Below, one piece after another: positions 43,773-56,872 of a DNA stretch of 64,000 bases. Made by a program: the position numbers and the translations under genes. Source of the stretch: Diospyros lotus (taxonomy: Eukaryota; Streptophyta; Magnoliopsida; Ericales; Ebenaceae); NCBI RefSeq assembly GCF_014633365.1, contig NC_068341.1, positions 4,092,001 to 4,156,000 on the forward strand, given 5' to 3'. How positions within the stretch are numbered: position 1 is the stretch's first letter; every line of letters begins with the position of its first letter. Below the pieces are notes generated by a model. It was given only the letters and a program-made list of their open reading frames with translations. It was not told where the DNA came from and searched no databases.

Positions 43773-46444
43773 TGTAGCACCCCACTTTCTCGGGCATGTT
43801 ATAACTTTAAGAAATTTGGGATATATTTTTTTCCCTTAAGAATAATCTCAACATCATATTAATTCCCAAACTTTCCATTAACCTACCTAGCATGAGAATC
43901 ATCATACATCATAAACGCTAGGCTAAGTATTCACCAATAGTGGAAGCATGAATCGAATCTAAGCATACATTGAACCATATTAATAATACATGATCGCTTC
44001 AAACATATCCCATAGTACAAGACTATTCATCAACAGAACATAAGTTTTTTAACATGACTTGAAATATAACATAACATAACCAAATCTTCAAGAAGAAAAA
44101 TAGAACATCGAATCTACACGTAGAATTCATCGGCCACGTCATCACGTGTCTCAAACCCTAACTTTACCAATAACCATAAATAAGATTCATCATCATTCCT
44201 CAAAACGTTCAGAATTCGATGTAGCAGAACTTAAACATATGGGCTACATAACATTCAATCATTACATTTTGCACTTTACTAAGTGTCATATCATGCCTCA
44301 TTCATCATTGTTTCTACTACAATCTCCATCTGAAATGTTTGAATATTTTAGGAGAAAAGCCCAAGTTAGATGATGAATCATCTAAATAAGGGTACATAAT
44401 TCATATCTCATGCGTGTATGCAATGCAACATAACATCATTCCTTTCGTTTGAGTCGACCGCACTCAACTGTTACTCTCCATTTTAACAGTCTCCTTACCA
44501 GGCTGAGGTGTATGGGTGCACCTTTGACAGAGTAGCGGCACTAGTCCTTAATCCCAAACCCCTATGCATAACATGATCAATAATATCATCGTGAACATAT
44601 GCATAATTCATCATCATTACATGTAAATGCACTATATATGATTCGTAACTTAACATAGCATGTCAATATGATAGAATCATTTGCATAATATTGGTTTTGG
44701 GTTGAACCACTTACCTTTTGCACTAAGTTCAGAACACCTCAAAAAATGTGCATCGTCTCGATTTTTGTGCCAAATCTCAAAAATTGAACAAATCACTTAA
44801 TCTCGAGCACAACAAACCTATAAGACATATTTATTCACAAAATATCTCAATACCTCAATTTCTTTATTTTTTCTCTATTTTTCTCCAATTTTTCTTTCTA
44901 AAATTCCAAATAAATACCTCTTTAACTACTTTCTCCAATATTTTTTCACAAAAATTCATTATATTCTAAGAACTTTAAAAGAAAATTTCGAACTTACCTC
45001 GAAGCTTCATTTGCACGCAAAACTTTTTGCACAACCCTCTAGATCTTGATTTTTCATGAATTTAGAAATTTGTTTCATATTTTTCTAAGCCCAAACGCGC
45101 TCTAACACGCCCCTACAAGTTGCTCCATGTGCCCTCACTCATGGGGTCCAGTTGGCGTGTGCACTACATGCGCTAGTTGTCTTCTTCCTCCATCACGTCG
45201 GCAGCTCGCGTTCCGCCTGGTTTTTCAGCCATATCTCCTTCATCTGAGCTTCGTTTTGCCTCCCGTTTGAACCTACGACTCTTCTTTTCATCCTTTACAG
45301 GATTATAGCTTCAAATCAGTCTATTGGAGCCATTGTTTGATTGCTCAACTTGATTTTTCGGTGAAGCTCAATTTTTTGTTGAAGCTCCATATCTCTTTCA
45401 TCTCTCAATGGAAATTTCTCAAATTTTACAAGTATGATCATCTAGACTTGGGGAACAAAAGACCATTATTCGTTGCCCTCTATTTATTCCCGAGCTCTCA
45501 GATTTGAGAGTTTAATTTTTTTTTTTTCATTTCAACATCTTCCAATACCTCTATTTATAGGCGATTTCAAGCCTCCAAATGCTTGTTCGCAACCAACCCA
45601 AAGCCCTTAAAGCTTCTACCTGACTTAGATCAACCTAAAAGCATCAAAATCTGACCAAAATTGCCACTTGCAGAGCTTCGACAAAACGACTAGATTTTTT
45701 ATCGATTTTTTTTATCAAAATCTGGCCACCCTCATGGCTGTTGTTAGCTAATCCTTAACCCTAAGGCATCTCCGACCAACCCTTATGGGTTCCCCGTGGC
45801 CAAAATCAGTAGTTGGCGATCGAAAAAACTACTGGTCGATTTCCCATTACCAATATTTTTTGGATTTTGCATTTTTGCCCCCTCTAATTTTGTCTCTTAT
45901 GCTTTGACCCATTTTCACCAAGCCCCTGAACTTTCCACAATTTTCATTGAGACTCCCAAGTTCTAAAACTTCCATCTCATTCCAAAAAATTTCAAAAAAA
46001 CATCATTTTGACCTCCTTCTAGCATTTTTGGGAAACTGCACTTAGGCCCGAATCTTCATTTTGTTCGTAAACCCTTTTGTTTCTTCTTGAAACCGCTAAA
46101 AGGTTGCTCTACATACCAAATATGAACGTCCCCAAGGTACATTTGACTTCTTAGAAGTTCCCTACGATTATTCGATTTCTTAACCTAAATCGCAACTGTA
46201 TTTTAGCTATACTAAAAATCGTTTTTGATTCAATTTATTTCAATGCCATAAATCATGCCTCAAAATACTCATTAATACCATATTGATTTCTTTAGACATC
46301 TCAGCTCCAGGGCACTCCTTGTAGTCGATTCAATCACTCATTATTGAATCGAAATTACCCTATAAGCTCAATTTATCTGCAAATTGCATTTTTACCCCTA
46401 AGATAAATTACTCTTGAGCCCATTGAAAATTCTTGGGTATTACA
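43773..46444. mobile_element. Solo LTR, 2672 bp, with TACAC duplication
   Basis: TGTAGCACCCC ... GGGTATTACA, flanked by TACAC at 43768-43772 and again at 46445-46449. Perfect duplication and TG...CA ends without any internal region indicate LTR-LTR recombination. No gene inside. Confidence 0.8.
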
Positions 46445-46606
46445 TACACCTTATGTAGAATTACATTTATAATTTTAAGAATTTCCCAAGTGTTGCACGT
46501 GCTGATAGGGAGGTGGGTTGCTAGCGTGGGATGGGGAGGAAACATAGATTGTTGATGAGAGATAGGGAGGAAAAAGTGGTTAGATGTGGGAGGACGATGA
46601 TTTACC

Positions 46607-47549
46607 TTTAGTGCCATGGAAAAAAGAGGGGATAAAAAATAAAAATAAAAAGTGTTGAGAAAAGTGAAGCAGCTGGCATCAACAATTACCGCCAGCTGGC
46701 AGCCTGCAGCCGCAGCCTTGTAGCTACATACCGCGAGGCACAGTAGCCTCGCGGCTGCATGTCGCGAGGAGAAGCTGCCTCATGGCAGTGTTGGCCGCAA
46801 GGCACACTGCCACGCGGCTGCGTTGTAGCAACCTCCCCCATTTTTTTGGCTTGGCTTTGACCCATTCAGCAACCGCCACGTGTCGACACCAACCACCCTT
46901 GAGAATCGTGCCCTATAAATACCCACCTACAGGACATTAATGGGGACTTCCAACTTCGATAAACTCTAGACACTTTGAATGTACTTTTACTATTTTCGTG
47001 AATAGTCATTGGGATTCGGGACTGACTTTGGCATCGGAGGGTCTTCGCGGGGAAGATTCCCGCGAGCCTTCTAACCCATTTTCTCAGCATTAACAGGGTC
47101 GAATCTTTGCGGCGAGCCTAGCAACGAAGGTAAAGTCTTGCGGTGAGCCTAGTGGCGAAGTAAAAGTCTTGTGGCGAACCTAGCGGCGAAGGTAAAGTCT
47201 TACGGTGAACCTAACGGTGAAGGCCAAGTCTTGTGGCGAGGCTTGTAGCGAAACTCGTGTCGAATCTTGTGGCAAAGCTACTGGCAAAACCTTGTGGCAA
47301 AAGCTAGTGGCGAGAGCTTGTGGCGAGAGCTTGTGGTCAGAGTTAGTGGCGAAGGCTTGGGGTGAGAGCTTGTGGCAGGAGCTAGTGGCGAAGGCTTGTG
47401 GAGAGAGCTAGTGGCGAATCCTTGCGGTGAGCATCCTAGCGGCAATTTCCCTTGAGGCGACATGTCTTACGACAACCTAACTTCACCCGACACCAAACTC
47501 AAGTAGACCCCACATCACAAATTTTAATTGTTGTATTTTGGCAACAACA
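46607..47549 (+). repeat. 5' LTR of gag-only element
   Basis: 943 bp. The first two positions of the TGTG start seen in the 3' LTR are partly changed here (TTTAGTGCCATGG). Contains palindromic GCCGCGAGGCA / TGCCTCGCGGC clusters (46700-46830), a TATA box near 46913 (CCTATAAATACCC) and a CTTGTGGCGAAG-type minisatellite (47105-47450). Confidence 0.85.
47105..47450. repeat. Minisatellite in 5' LTR of gag-only element
   Basis: Roughly 14-29-bp units built from CTTGTGGCGA, GCTAGTGGCGAAG. The corresponding array in the 3' LTR is at about 59670-60075 and has more units, which largely explains the LTR length difference. Confidence 0.8.
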
Positions 47550-47842
47550 ATTTGGCGCCGTCTGTGGGAAACGTAACAAAAAGCCAATCTTAGCACAAGA
47601 TGCTGAGAGGGATAAGATCAGCCGGTTGGGCGAGCCCGCCTGACCCCACCCGAAGGAGCGCTCATACCAGGGCAGGAGCCACGAAAGGCCCCTACCCAGT
47701 GTACTCTACAGTACTAGGATTTTCGGTAGATCACCTTAGCAACGAAGTGCGTTCTGAGAATTTTCCTGTGCTCAAATGCAACCATACCACTGGACTGAGG
47801 GGCATGGAACATTCGATGCAAGAATAAGCACACGTAGTTGGA

Positions 47843-49268
47843 TTGAGGAGATACGTGACAGGGCGAGGGGAACAAGTCCCACATGCAGCGCCCGCTAACC
47901 AGGAACAACACTCATCTGGACAGTCTTCAATTCCAAATAGAAATCTCGTGGGAACTTTAAGAATAGCTCCACCCACAATCTTACTCTCAGATTATGAACT
48001 ATTGCGGAAGAACTTTGAGGAGCTGAAACAACAGAATAATGAACTCAGGGTGAACAATGAGGAGACTATGAGAAGACTACAGGAAGTCACTACTTTGTTA
48101 CGTAAACTAAGGCCGGACATTCACATTCTTCACATGGGACAAATCGATACAAGGATAGAACATCGGAGATCCCAAGACAACCCTTCCAGAACCCCTCGGC
48201 AGGGGACAAGAATCAGAACTCCAGGGCTGAATAATCAAGTCTCGAAAGTAATGGACTCGAGAAGGAAAAATAGTAGAAGGGCGAGAAAAACTCCCACGTA
48301 TAGAGAGACAGCAGAAGACACCTACTCAGGAGTGCCTTACGACCCATCTCTTTGCCAAAATGAAAGGAAGCAGGAAATACTCAACGTGTCTAGCATTAAA
48401 CGCCTCATAGAAGAGGTGCTAGAACAAAAGCAGGTAATGATGATACCAAAGGTAACTCCCTCGAAAGGGTTCCCTCTATCTGAGGAACTCCAAAGGCGAC
48501 CAGTGCAACTAGGGTTCGAACTGCTGCACCTTTCGATATACTCGGGAAGGGAAAACCCCGAGAAGCATTTACAATATTTTATCGCAGTAGCTGTGCTACA
48601 TGGATGGAATGAGGTCACGAGGTGCAGGGCTTTCCCACTCTCCCTGACAGGACAAGCTCAACAATGGTTCATCGAATTACCAGCAAGACATATACGATCA
48701 TTCGAATAGTTGAAGAAAGAATTCTGAAATACGTTCTTCGTCTATCTCCCGAAGAAGAAGAGTGCAATATATCTAATGAGCTTACAGCAGAAGCCGAATA
48801 AATCCCTGAAGCAATACATCGAGCGATTCAGAGCCACGGCGCAGGAAGTAAGGGATCTCGCAGTCGGGTTAGCGGTGTCAACCCTACTAAACGGAACTAC
48901 ATACGCCCCGCTCCGCTTAGAAGATCCTTAACTTTCTCCGAGCCAAATTCTGTGACTGAGTTGTTCGACTGAGCAAAACAGTTTGTCACCCAAATGGAAA
49001 TTTTGGACGCATGGGAAGGTAATAGAAGGGGAAAGGAAACCCAGCCTGAAGTGCGAAAGACCGTACAAAGTCCAGAAAATGATAGACCCCAACAGGTGCA
49101 CACTACCAACACCATAAAGCGAGGTGATAGGAAAAGCTTGGAACACCGTGCACCTCGAGAGGTACTTCTCAGCTTTAGCCCAAGGGGAAGGGACGAAGCA
49201 CGAGACGTAGAGTCAAGCCTGTCATCAGAAGCGTTACTCGACCCGGTCAGAGGCCGAAATTGTCTTTA
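47843..49268 (+). pseudogene. Gag of the gag-only element
   Basis: Open for 288 codons (47843-48709), then continuing with stops in the same and neighbouring frames to about 49268. An N-terminal coiled coil (LRKNFEELKQQNNELRVNNE near residue 54) precedes the retrotransposon gag core: LHLSIYSGRENPEKHLQYF, HGWNEVTRCRAFPLSLTGQA, QQWFIELPARHIRSFE, and beyond the first stop SLQQKPNKSLKQYIERFRAT. A stop directly follows the RSFE motif, and others occur near 48930 and 48970. No protease or zinc knuckle remains. Gag of this type serves particle assembly in Gypsy elements. Confidence 0.75.
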
Positions 49269-49391
49269 ATTTTCCATTGTAATAACATCCCTTGATAAAT
49301 AAAAGAATATATCTCATGTATTCCCGTGGAGTAGGAAAAACTATAAGCCGAACCATGTAAAATCTACATGAGCCCAGTTGCAATCTGGTGC

Positions 49392-49396
49392 CTATG
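49392..49396. other. Target-site duplication CTATG (left)
   Basis: CTATG here and at 58474-58478 flanks LOG element copy 2 exactly. Confidence 0.9.
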
Positions 49397-51728
49397 TGGC
49401 TGCACTCTCACCCTGCAATTAAAATACAAAACAAAACACAATAAAAATTTTATTTATTTATTTTTGTTTATTTAGGTGAGAGGTTTATACTCGTCAGTGT
49501 ACGAATGCAGTTGTAGTCCAAATTTAAATTTATACTTTCTGGATGAGTCTAGATCGTCCACTAAGAGATTTATTTATGGAAAAAGAAAAAGAATGCCACA
49601 CACGCACACACATTTAGATGGATTGGTAACAAGATTTTTTTTTATGATTTTTAGATAACAGATACTAGAAAATAAAGCAAGATAAAAGTTGAAATAAATA
49701 CTTAATGTGAGAATATAAAATTGGATAGCACTTGAGTTAAGACAATTTCAACACCAACCCGTTAATTCCCAAATTTTAGCATATAAGGTTAGTAACATTA
49801 ATTTAATTTCAAATATGAGAGTTTGTTACTAAATGCAATTAGAGATGATGATAGTTCTAGTTTAATCAATCCCCATACATGATATGCGGGATTCTATTTT
49901 AAGCAACTACCATAAATCCAATTACAATTAATATACAAAACAACTAAATTAATCATCCAGGTTTGGGTATGATAGCGTTTCCAGTTCTAGTAACTCCCAT
50001 GCGTGACATGAAAGCTCTAAGTTAGGCTTACGCTATAATCCGAACCTAGTGATTTTCTAATAATTAAAACATATTCATACTGAAATTTAAATTAATGTTA
50101 CTCATTTAAAGCGCAGCTTTCTTTGGGAATCATTGGCGTTGGATACTGTTCTTGTCTTAACCTAAGATTAGATTTAGCTACTCATTTCCACTTAAAAGTT
50201 AATTAACAAGAATTTAAATGGCATAATTTAAATAATAGAATTTAAATGACAAGAATTAAAATAGCAAAAACTAACTGGCCATTTAGGCGGTGGATAATTA
50301 AAAGACAAGAATTAAAATTATAGAAATTTAAAGGCAGAAATTAACCGGCCATTTATGCGGTGGATAATAAAGTAACAATAAATGACATAAAAATTTAAAA
50401 GAAGAAAGGAATGAAGTAAGATTACAAAAGAAAATAAGAGAGAGAATAAGAGTAATTCTCTAAGAGAAATTTTAAGAATAAAACTAAACTTTGATTCAAA
50501 TAATAACCACCTTCCTCCCAAATGCACCAAAGTGAGCTATTTATAGTCCACAAGATGCAATACAAACCACACAATTATTCAACTAAACATAATTATATCT
50601 AATGGGCTGTAATACCCCGAGAGCCCAGAGAAGTTAGTATATATTGAGGATAGTGTAAGAAAGAAAACAACACCAGCTGGATACCTTTTGGGCTGAATGT
50701 TGGCAAAGAACTTCCAAGTTAAGCATGCTTGACCTGGGGTAATCCAGGGATGGGTGACCCTCCTGGGAAGTTCGAGTAGGCCCATCAGGGTAAGTTGTTC
50801 CGGATCTTCCTATCACTCGAACGGGATGTTACAGGTGGTATCAGAGCCGACCCCCGAGCCTCTGAGCGCAGTGGTGGGGTAAACCTCAGCGAAGAGGCTG
50901 AGTCTTGAGGGGTGTGTGTGTAGGCCCCTATGGGGGGTGCGTGTAGGCACCTTAGGCAAATCCCACATCGGCCATGCAACGGGGGGAGCTCTGGGACCAG
51001 TTGTAAGGTCGCATGACGAGGACGTCATGTGCTTAAGGGAGGGAGAATGTAATACCCCGAGAGCCCAGAGAAGTTAGTATATATTGAGGATAGTGTAAGA
51101 AAGGAAACAACACCAGCTGGATACCTTTTGGGCTGGATGTTGGCAAAGAACTCCCAAGTTAAGCGTGCTTGACCTGGGGTAATCCAGGGATGGGTGACTC
51201 CCCTGGAAAGTTCGCGTAGGCCCATCAGGGTAAGTTGTTCCGGATCTTCCTATCACTCGAACAGGATGTTACATGGGTACTCACAAAACATTCACTTAAC
51301 TAATGAAAGAAAATTAGGTAAAAGACAAAAAATACCAAAGATTTTAGGTGGTGAACTACTCATAAAAATACAAAAGACTTTAGGTGGTAAATCACTTATA
51401 AAAAAATACAAAACAAAGAAAAGTTTTCTACAAGTTGGGCTTTTGTTGGGCATTTGGTTGGTCTTGGGCCTTTGGTTGGATTCCATTTGATAGTTGGGCC
51501 AAGTGCACTTGAAACATCCTCCAGACTCCATAATTGACCTTTGAATTTGAGCAATAAAAATGAGTAATCCAATGTCTTCAATTATGCCCCTAATTAATTG
51601 TAGAAGCCAACTTCCTTGCTTCATCCTGAAATAATATGTAATACGAATAATTATTTACTTTAAGCATAAATATAAAGCCAAAATAGGGATATAATTGATT
51701 AGGATATAGGAAATATTGACCCTTATCA
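49397..51728 (-). repeat. 3' LTR of LOG element copy 2, split by Cassandra
   Basis: Starts (plus strand) TGGCTGCACTCTCACC and ends GACCCTTATCA. Interrupted at 50608-51273. It carries the same 70-bp-type CCGGCCATTTAGGCGGTGG repeats and reversed splice-acceptor-like CTGCAATTAAAA as the other LTRs. Confidence 0.88.
50608..51273 (+). mobile_element. Cassandra TRIM retrotransposon with 5S rRNA-like LTRs
   Basis: 666 bp: LTRs 50608-50833 and 51048-51273 (226 bp each, TGTAATACCCCG ... GGATGTTACA), primer site TGGTATCAGAGC (50836-50847, complementary to initiator Met tRNA) and purine tract AAGGGAGGGAGAA (51035-51047). Flanks TGGGC (50603-50607) and TGGGT (51274-51278). Each LTR holds a 5S rRNA-like stretch (CCAAGTTAAGCATGCTTGAC ... 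GGGATGGGTGAC), the hallmark of Cassandra elements, which may be read by RNA polymerase III. No coding capacity, as usual. Confidence 0.93.
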
Positions 51729-53350
51729 CACCCCCCAACTTGAATATTGCTAGTCCCTTAGCAATTAGATTATACACCAGCCATGATCTAATCGCAATAC
51801 TTGCATGAATATAAAAATTTCAAATTCGAAACCAAAATGCGTAGAGTAGTTTGGCATACAGTCGAATATTCAAAATCAGATTTCTGGTTAAAGGTCATAC
51901 AATCTCAGGAATGGCAATCAGGATGACCAATACACAGATTTACTCCCTCGAAGTTTTGATTTTAAACCTTAATGTGGATTTTTCCTCCAATAAAACGATT
52001 CCTCAGGTGTACACACAAGGGGGTGCACCGTTATAAGAGTAAATGTAAAACAAGTTCAAAACTCGGTGTCATCCCAAATACAAGGAACGTATTTTCATGA
52101 AAGAATGGGGAAATTGACATAGCTTCATGACTGGAATAATGCCCTAGATGAATAACTTCTTAATTTAAACATAATTCCCTATTCTGAACTCAAATTCTGA
52201 GATCACATAATTTATAGCATCAAAAGGGATTAGACCGGATTATAATGGGGTTATGAGGTTAATACAGGTTGTCAAAGAAAATGATAGAGTATGCAAATGG
52301 TGTGGTGGGATTTATTTATTTATTTTTTTTAACATTTGTTTTGAAACAATTGTGCTGAATAGCTAAGAGAATTTTTTCTTTTTTCTTTTTTTTTCACTTT
52401 TTTTTAACATGAAAATAGCTAGACAGACTAATTCCCAAAATCACACCAGGTTAGACAAAATTCATATGGTTATGGGTTAAACGATAGTAACGAAAGAAAT
52501 TGTACTACAAATGGCTCACATAGGCTAGCAATGGAGGTTAATATAAAGAAAGAAAAAGGTTAATATGCCCAAAATAAAAGAAATTGATCCCCCTATCATG
52601 CTTCTACAAAACAATGTTACTCAGTCATCTAATTCGAAATTTGAAACCAGTCAAATTCATCCGCTATCATACTAGACATTCAAGGTGAATTAATGTTTTG
52701 AAGCCATTGAAAAGATGAGATAAACAATAAAGTATATTTAGAGTAAGTGTTATTTCACTCAGAATTAACGGTTATTAGACTCAAACACTCACTTGGAAAA
52801 TAGTCTCCACTTCTGTTGAGGGATCATACAGTGTACTAATCAGCTAATTACTATCACCTTTGACTTTATGACCGATAACCATTTTTTTTTTTAATTTTTA
52901 ATACCCGATGAATGCAAATTACTTGTTCCAATGCATATAGGTTTTCAAATAAGAAATCAATGCATTCATGTTTCGTATTGCAAACTTAACCAGCTATTAG
53001 TGCATAACTCCAAAGCTTTAGGAATAGCGTTATTTAAAACATATTTATTTATTTATTTATTTATTTTTATAAGAGCAGATAAGGATAATCAATTCACACA
53101 AGACTGCAAGCTAGCAATAGCAAACTCACAGTTAAATATGAATCAGATAATTTATAACTAGACCTTACACCCCCCAACTTGAATTGCAGTAATAAATTAG
53201 GGTTGTTAGGAAAATCTGTAACTTCACAAGTCCATAGATTTACTGTGAACTGCTAAAACTCAAACAAACAAATGAGCATACCATATATGTATATTTTTTA
53301 TATTTTCACACTAAAATAAAAATTTCATGCAAGTCATAAGATAAACAAAA
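51729..53350 (-). other. Non-coding 3' part of LOG element copy 2
   Basis: Counterpart of 15104-16714. The CACCCCCCAACTTGAAT motif (reverse of the polypurine tract) occurs at 51728-51744 beside the LTR and again at about 53168-53184. A third, degenerate one is near 55425-55442. Confidence 0.6.
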
Positions 53351-53360
53351 TGAGTCTCAA

Positions 53361-53498
53361 GAGTACAAAAAGTACTCCTTACTCAGCCATTTTATCATAG
53401 ACTCGTCTAACAACATTCCACAGTTTTTTTTAGGAACACAAGAAAAGAAATTTCGTACAAGTCATAGGAGATGCGTCTCAAGAGTACAAAAAGTACTC
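53361..53498 (-). repeat. Pair of hairpin repeats downstream of LOG copy 2
   Basis: GAGTACAAAAAGTACTC at 53361-53377 and 53482-53498, each inside a CGTCTCAAGAGTAC ... CTTACTCAGCCAT unit. Stem, loop length and number of copies are the same as in copy 1; the spacing is shorter (121 bp against 164). Confidence 0.85.
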
Positions 53499-53528
53499 CT
53501 TACTCAGCCATCTTATCATAGACTTGCC

Positions 53529-54188
53529 TTACAGAGATAAATCTAAATTAATCAAACCTTTTTGGCGCTTGTTTCTGATTACCTTAGACCAATCTATCCG
53601 AGGCTCATAAGGATCGTGCTGTGGAACATAAGCGTATAATTTTTCTAGTAGCTCCTCAATGGTAGATGCAGAAATGAGAATCTTTCTTATTGAAAAAGAA
53701 ATGAACTTTTGTTCCACAGCCTGATCAAGAAAAGAGAGCAACCCATCAAAAAAATGGTTAACATTTAAAAGTCCAATGTGTTTGGTATGGAGATTGCTCT
53801 TAGCCCAGGAGATTATACAGAAGATTTCTTCAAGTGTACCAAAACCTCCTGGTAAAGCGATGAAGGCGTCTGACTGATAAATCTTACAAGCCATGCACTC
53901 GGACATAGAAATCGTTTCTATAAGTTGACCACGTGTAATCCCGAAAATACGTGGTTCAGAGAAAGGGATTGGCATTACACCTACCACATATGTTTTTCCA
54001 AGATGTGCAGCTTGTGAAACACAACCATTCAATCCACGACTTCCCCTTCCGTATATCAAATTAATTTTTCTTTCTCCCAATTTTAGGCCTAGTTCGCTTG
54101 CTGCAAGTGCGTAACTACTGTCGCTCCCGAGTTGAGAGCCACATAGTACACATATGGTGTTGATTCGACGAACTAACTGACCTTCCAT
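53529..54188 (-). CDS. LOG-type protein carried by retrotransposon (copy 2), key residues changed
   Basis: 219 codons, same length and ends as copy 1 (MEGQ ... INLDLSL). About 34 residues differ by eye. The PGGFGTLEE signature is intact, but the glycine-rich motif reads YGRGSRGLNG (Gly48 to Arg) and the Arg98 position is Cys (SECMACK). Both changes are in positions expected to bind the nucleotide, so this copy is probably inactive as a phosphoribohydrolase even though it is still open. The upstream 105-nt intron-like segment and leader are as in copy 1. Confidence 0.8.
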   Translation of the reverse strand: MEGQLVRRINTICVLCGSQLGSDSSYALAASELGLKLGERKINLIYGRGSRGLNGCVSQAAHLGKTYVVGVMPIPFSEPRIFGITRGQLIETISMSECMACKIYQSDAFIALPGGFGTLEEIFCIISWAKSNLHTKHIGLLNVNHFFDGLLSFLDQAVEQKFISFSIRKILISASTIEELLEKLYAYVPQHDPYEPRIDWSKVIRNKRQKGLINLDLSL

Positions 54189-54359
54189 TTATATTTGTTC
54201 TTTATGTATGCCCTGAAAAGAGATTTGGTGATCAAAAGTAGGTATACAAAAATTCAACAAGAAATAAACACAAATAAAAATTATGCATATGTACAAATAG
54301 TTGTGATTGTGGCTCACATCTTCCTCTGGTTTTACGTCCAGAAACGGTTTAAACACCTT

Positions 54360-54905
54360 CTATGAAGTGGGGATAAGCTTCCCATCCAATTTTCTTAAAA
54401 ATTGGCAAACATGGTCGTTTTTAGTCAAATTCCCAAGACTATAGCGTTGGTGGTCACTTATGAACTGGGTCTATAAAGCAAGAAGTTCTCTTTGCACTAT
54501 TCCACACGGATGCGTCTCAAGAGTCAATCGGATATCATCCAAAGACTCCTTACTCAGCCCATCCTTTATGAAACTAATTTTATCTTCTCGATTTACGGAC
54601 GTAAACCCCACAGATTTGCATTGTGTGTTACAGGTCCAACGAGCACATTTGTGACAACCATTTACTCTTTTTGCTCTTCGTTTCTTCGCAAAACTACTCT
54701 TTCCCAAACCTGAAAAATGCTTAAAACTAGGTGACGTTTTGCCTAGTAATCGAACTTTTGCTTCAATCAACCAGCGAATATCTTCAGGGATGTTATTATA
54801 CATCAACATTCTAAGTCTTTCACACCTAGAGGCATAAATTTTTTTTAAATCATTCATTGGGAGAGATGAATAGTACTTGCAAATTTTTGAGAGTTGAAGA
54901 TCCAT
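54360..54905 (-). pseudogene. Cassette ORF1, basic Cys-rich protein (copy 2, one stop)
   Basis: 181-codon frame with a single TAG at codon 145 (54471-54473), a different place from copy 1. The four Cys are kept (CHKCARWTCNTQC) after the basic patch SSFAKKRRAKRV. The frame then ends at the same TAG as copy 1. Absence of indels between two otherwise diverged copies argues that the frame was under coding constraint. The role is unknown; RNA binding is an inference from the motif. Confidence 0.55.
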
Positions 54906-55626
54906 TTTTTTTTTTATTAAAACACAACTATAATAAAATAAAACTAAAAACTATGAATCTTGCAAAATGAACGAGAGTACCTGATCGGAGAACAACACGA
55001 AGGAAAGGAGACTGAGCTTGCTTGCAGAAGTGTGGCTTACCTCATTCAAATATGGAGTCTCTTATAGAGCAATGTGTATCACTATTCTACATTCGGCTCG
55101 AGGCACGCCATAATTGTAGGGTCAGGCGTGTCTCTTTTTTCAACGCTCGGTGCCTCATTTTTTAACATTTGGCAGTGTGCCTCTTCCTTTATAGGACAGT
55201 ATGATTGCACTGCCCGAGAAAAATGGCTACCACCAATGTTAATTCTGTCTCTCTCAATTCAATTTTTTTTTGTTTTTTTATTATATATATTTTTTTAGGG
55301 TTTTTTTTTTTTAGAAGCCTAATAAAATTATATATATACCACACGAGACAATATTATCGAGTCAAATAAAATTATTTGCACAATGTATCAATTTCAAACA
55401 CCAATAAATCAATTCTTAAGTACACCTTACCACCAACTTGAATTGTGCATTGTCCTCAATCAGTAATAAAAGGATAGAAGATAGGCATACCTGACAGTCT
55501 TTAGTGCATGAACTCGTATGTAAAAATTTTATTTAAACTGCACACAAAGAAACACTATTTAAGTAATGCAGAAAAGGAACAACTTATATGTATATATATA
55601 TACTTCTTATATATATATATATTTAT

Positions 55627-56658
55627 TTATTTTTTTAAAAAAAATATTTTATTATATATTTTTATTTTATTTTTTTTAGAGTTTTTTTTTCTTTTTTTCC
55701 AGTTAAGGATCAAATGAGTGGTTGCACACATACTCATATAATAACTCCCATTCGTTACACCAATTTTAAAGTTATTTTCAAAATTATGTAAATTGATTTT
55801 TCTCATGAATGCACATACATATTTTGAAAATATATCATCCGGAGGTGTTGGTTTTATTACATCAGAGTACGGCACATTAATTTGCACAAACACCTCACAC
55901 ATGTTTGGTTTAATTTGATCCTCAATAATATCGACTAGCCTAAAAGATAGAAATTTAGGCTTAAATGTGAATAAACTTATGACATCTTCACATTTTGGCT
56001 CTCGGATTTTATTCTTTTCTTCCTCCTAGGTTTCTTCTTTTCTCACATCATTTTAGTCCAATTTTTCTTCTATGATTGCTTGTACCATCATAGGTTCATC
56101 AAGTCTCTCAATTGACTCATCATTCCTAGGGATGGATATAAATTGGACCAACTCTTGACCTATGCGTGCATTGAATGACAATTTCCCCCCTTTGGAATTT
56201 TGATTAGGTTGGTTCGGAAACTCGCCAGGCTCACTCACGCTCGAGGTCTGTGTAAGCTCAATCAATTGTTCTAAAATGTCACATATGGTCCTAGTGGTTT
56301 GTTTTTGAAATTCGGCCACTTGTGCATTAAAACTCATTTGACCTTGCATAAACTCCTGAAGGGTGTCCTCTAAAAAATTTTCATCCTGAGGTTGATAAGT
56401 ATCAGATCTAACCCCTTGTTCTAACTTGAATTGGTGAGATACTGGAGAGAAAGGTTCATGAGATTGGAACAAAGAGTCATCATTCCAAGGATAATTCCAA
56501 TTGTCATATGAACTAGGGTAATCAGTGTAAAGATCTGGGTGGTAGCCTGACAGATAAGAATTCTCCCCCTGACTCTGGTTAAAAGAAAACCTCTTATCAC
56601 TGGGATCGGAATGGCCAAATGCATTAGAAGACACATAAATGCTAAAATATTGAGACAT
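55627..56658 (-). pseudogene. Gag-like protein of LOG element copy 2, broken
   Basis: Starts MSQ at 56658, open for 201 codons to a stop at 56053, resuming to 55627. Shared with copy 1: LEDTLQEFMQGQMSFNAQV, EQLIELTQTSSVSEP, and the FVQINVPYSDVIKPTPPDDI block. The N-terminal region with the zinc-knuckle-like Cys motif of copy 1 is absent or replaced. Confidence 0.55.
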
Positions 56659-56872
56659 GAAGAATATGAAAATGACAATTCAATGACAGATAATGATGTT
56701 AATAAATCAATTAATGTTTCAATAATCATACCTGACCGTAGTCTCTTGCACTGTTTAGTAATTAATAGTTATCTAAATATATTTTTTATTTTTTTAATTT
56801 ATAATTTTATTTTTTTAATTTATAATTTTTTTTTTTTTTGCCTCAATCTCCCCAGCAACGGCGCCAAAATTT

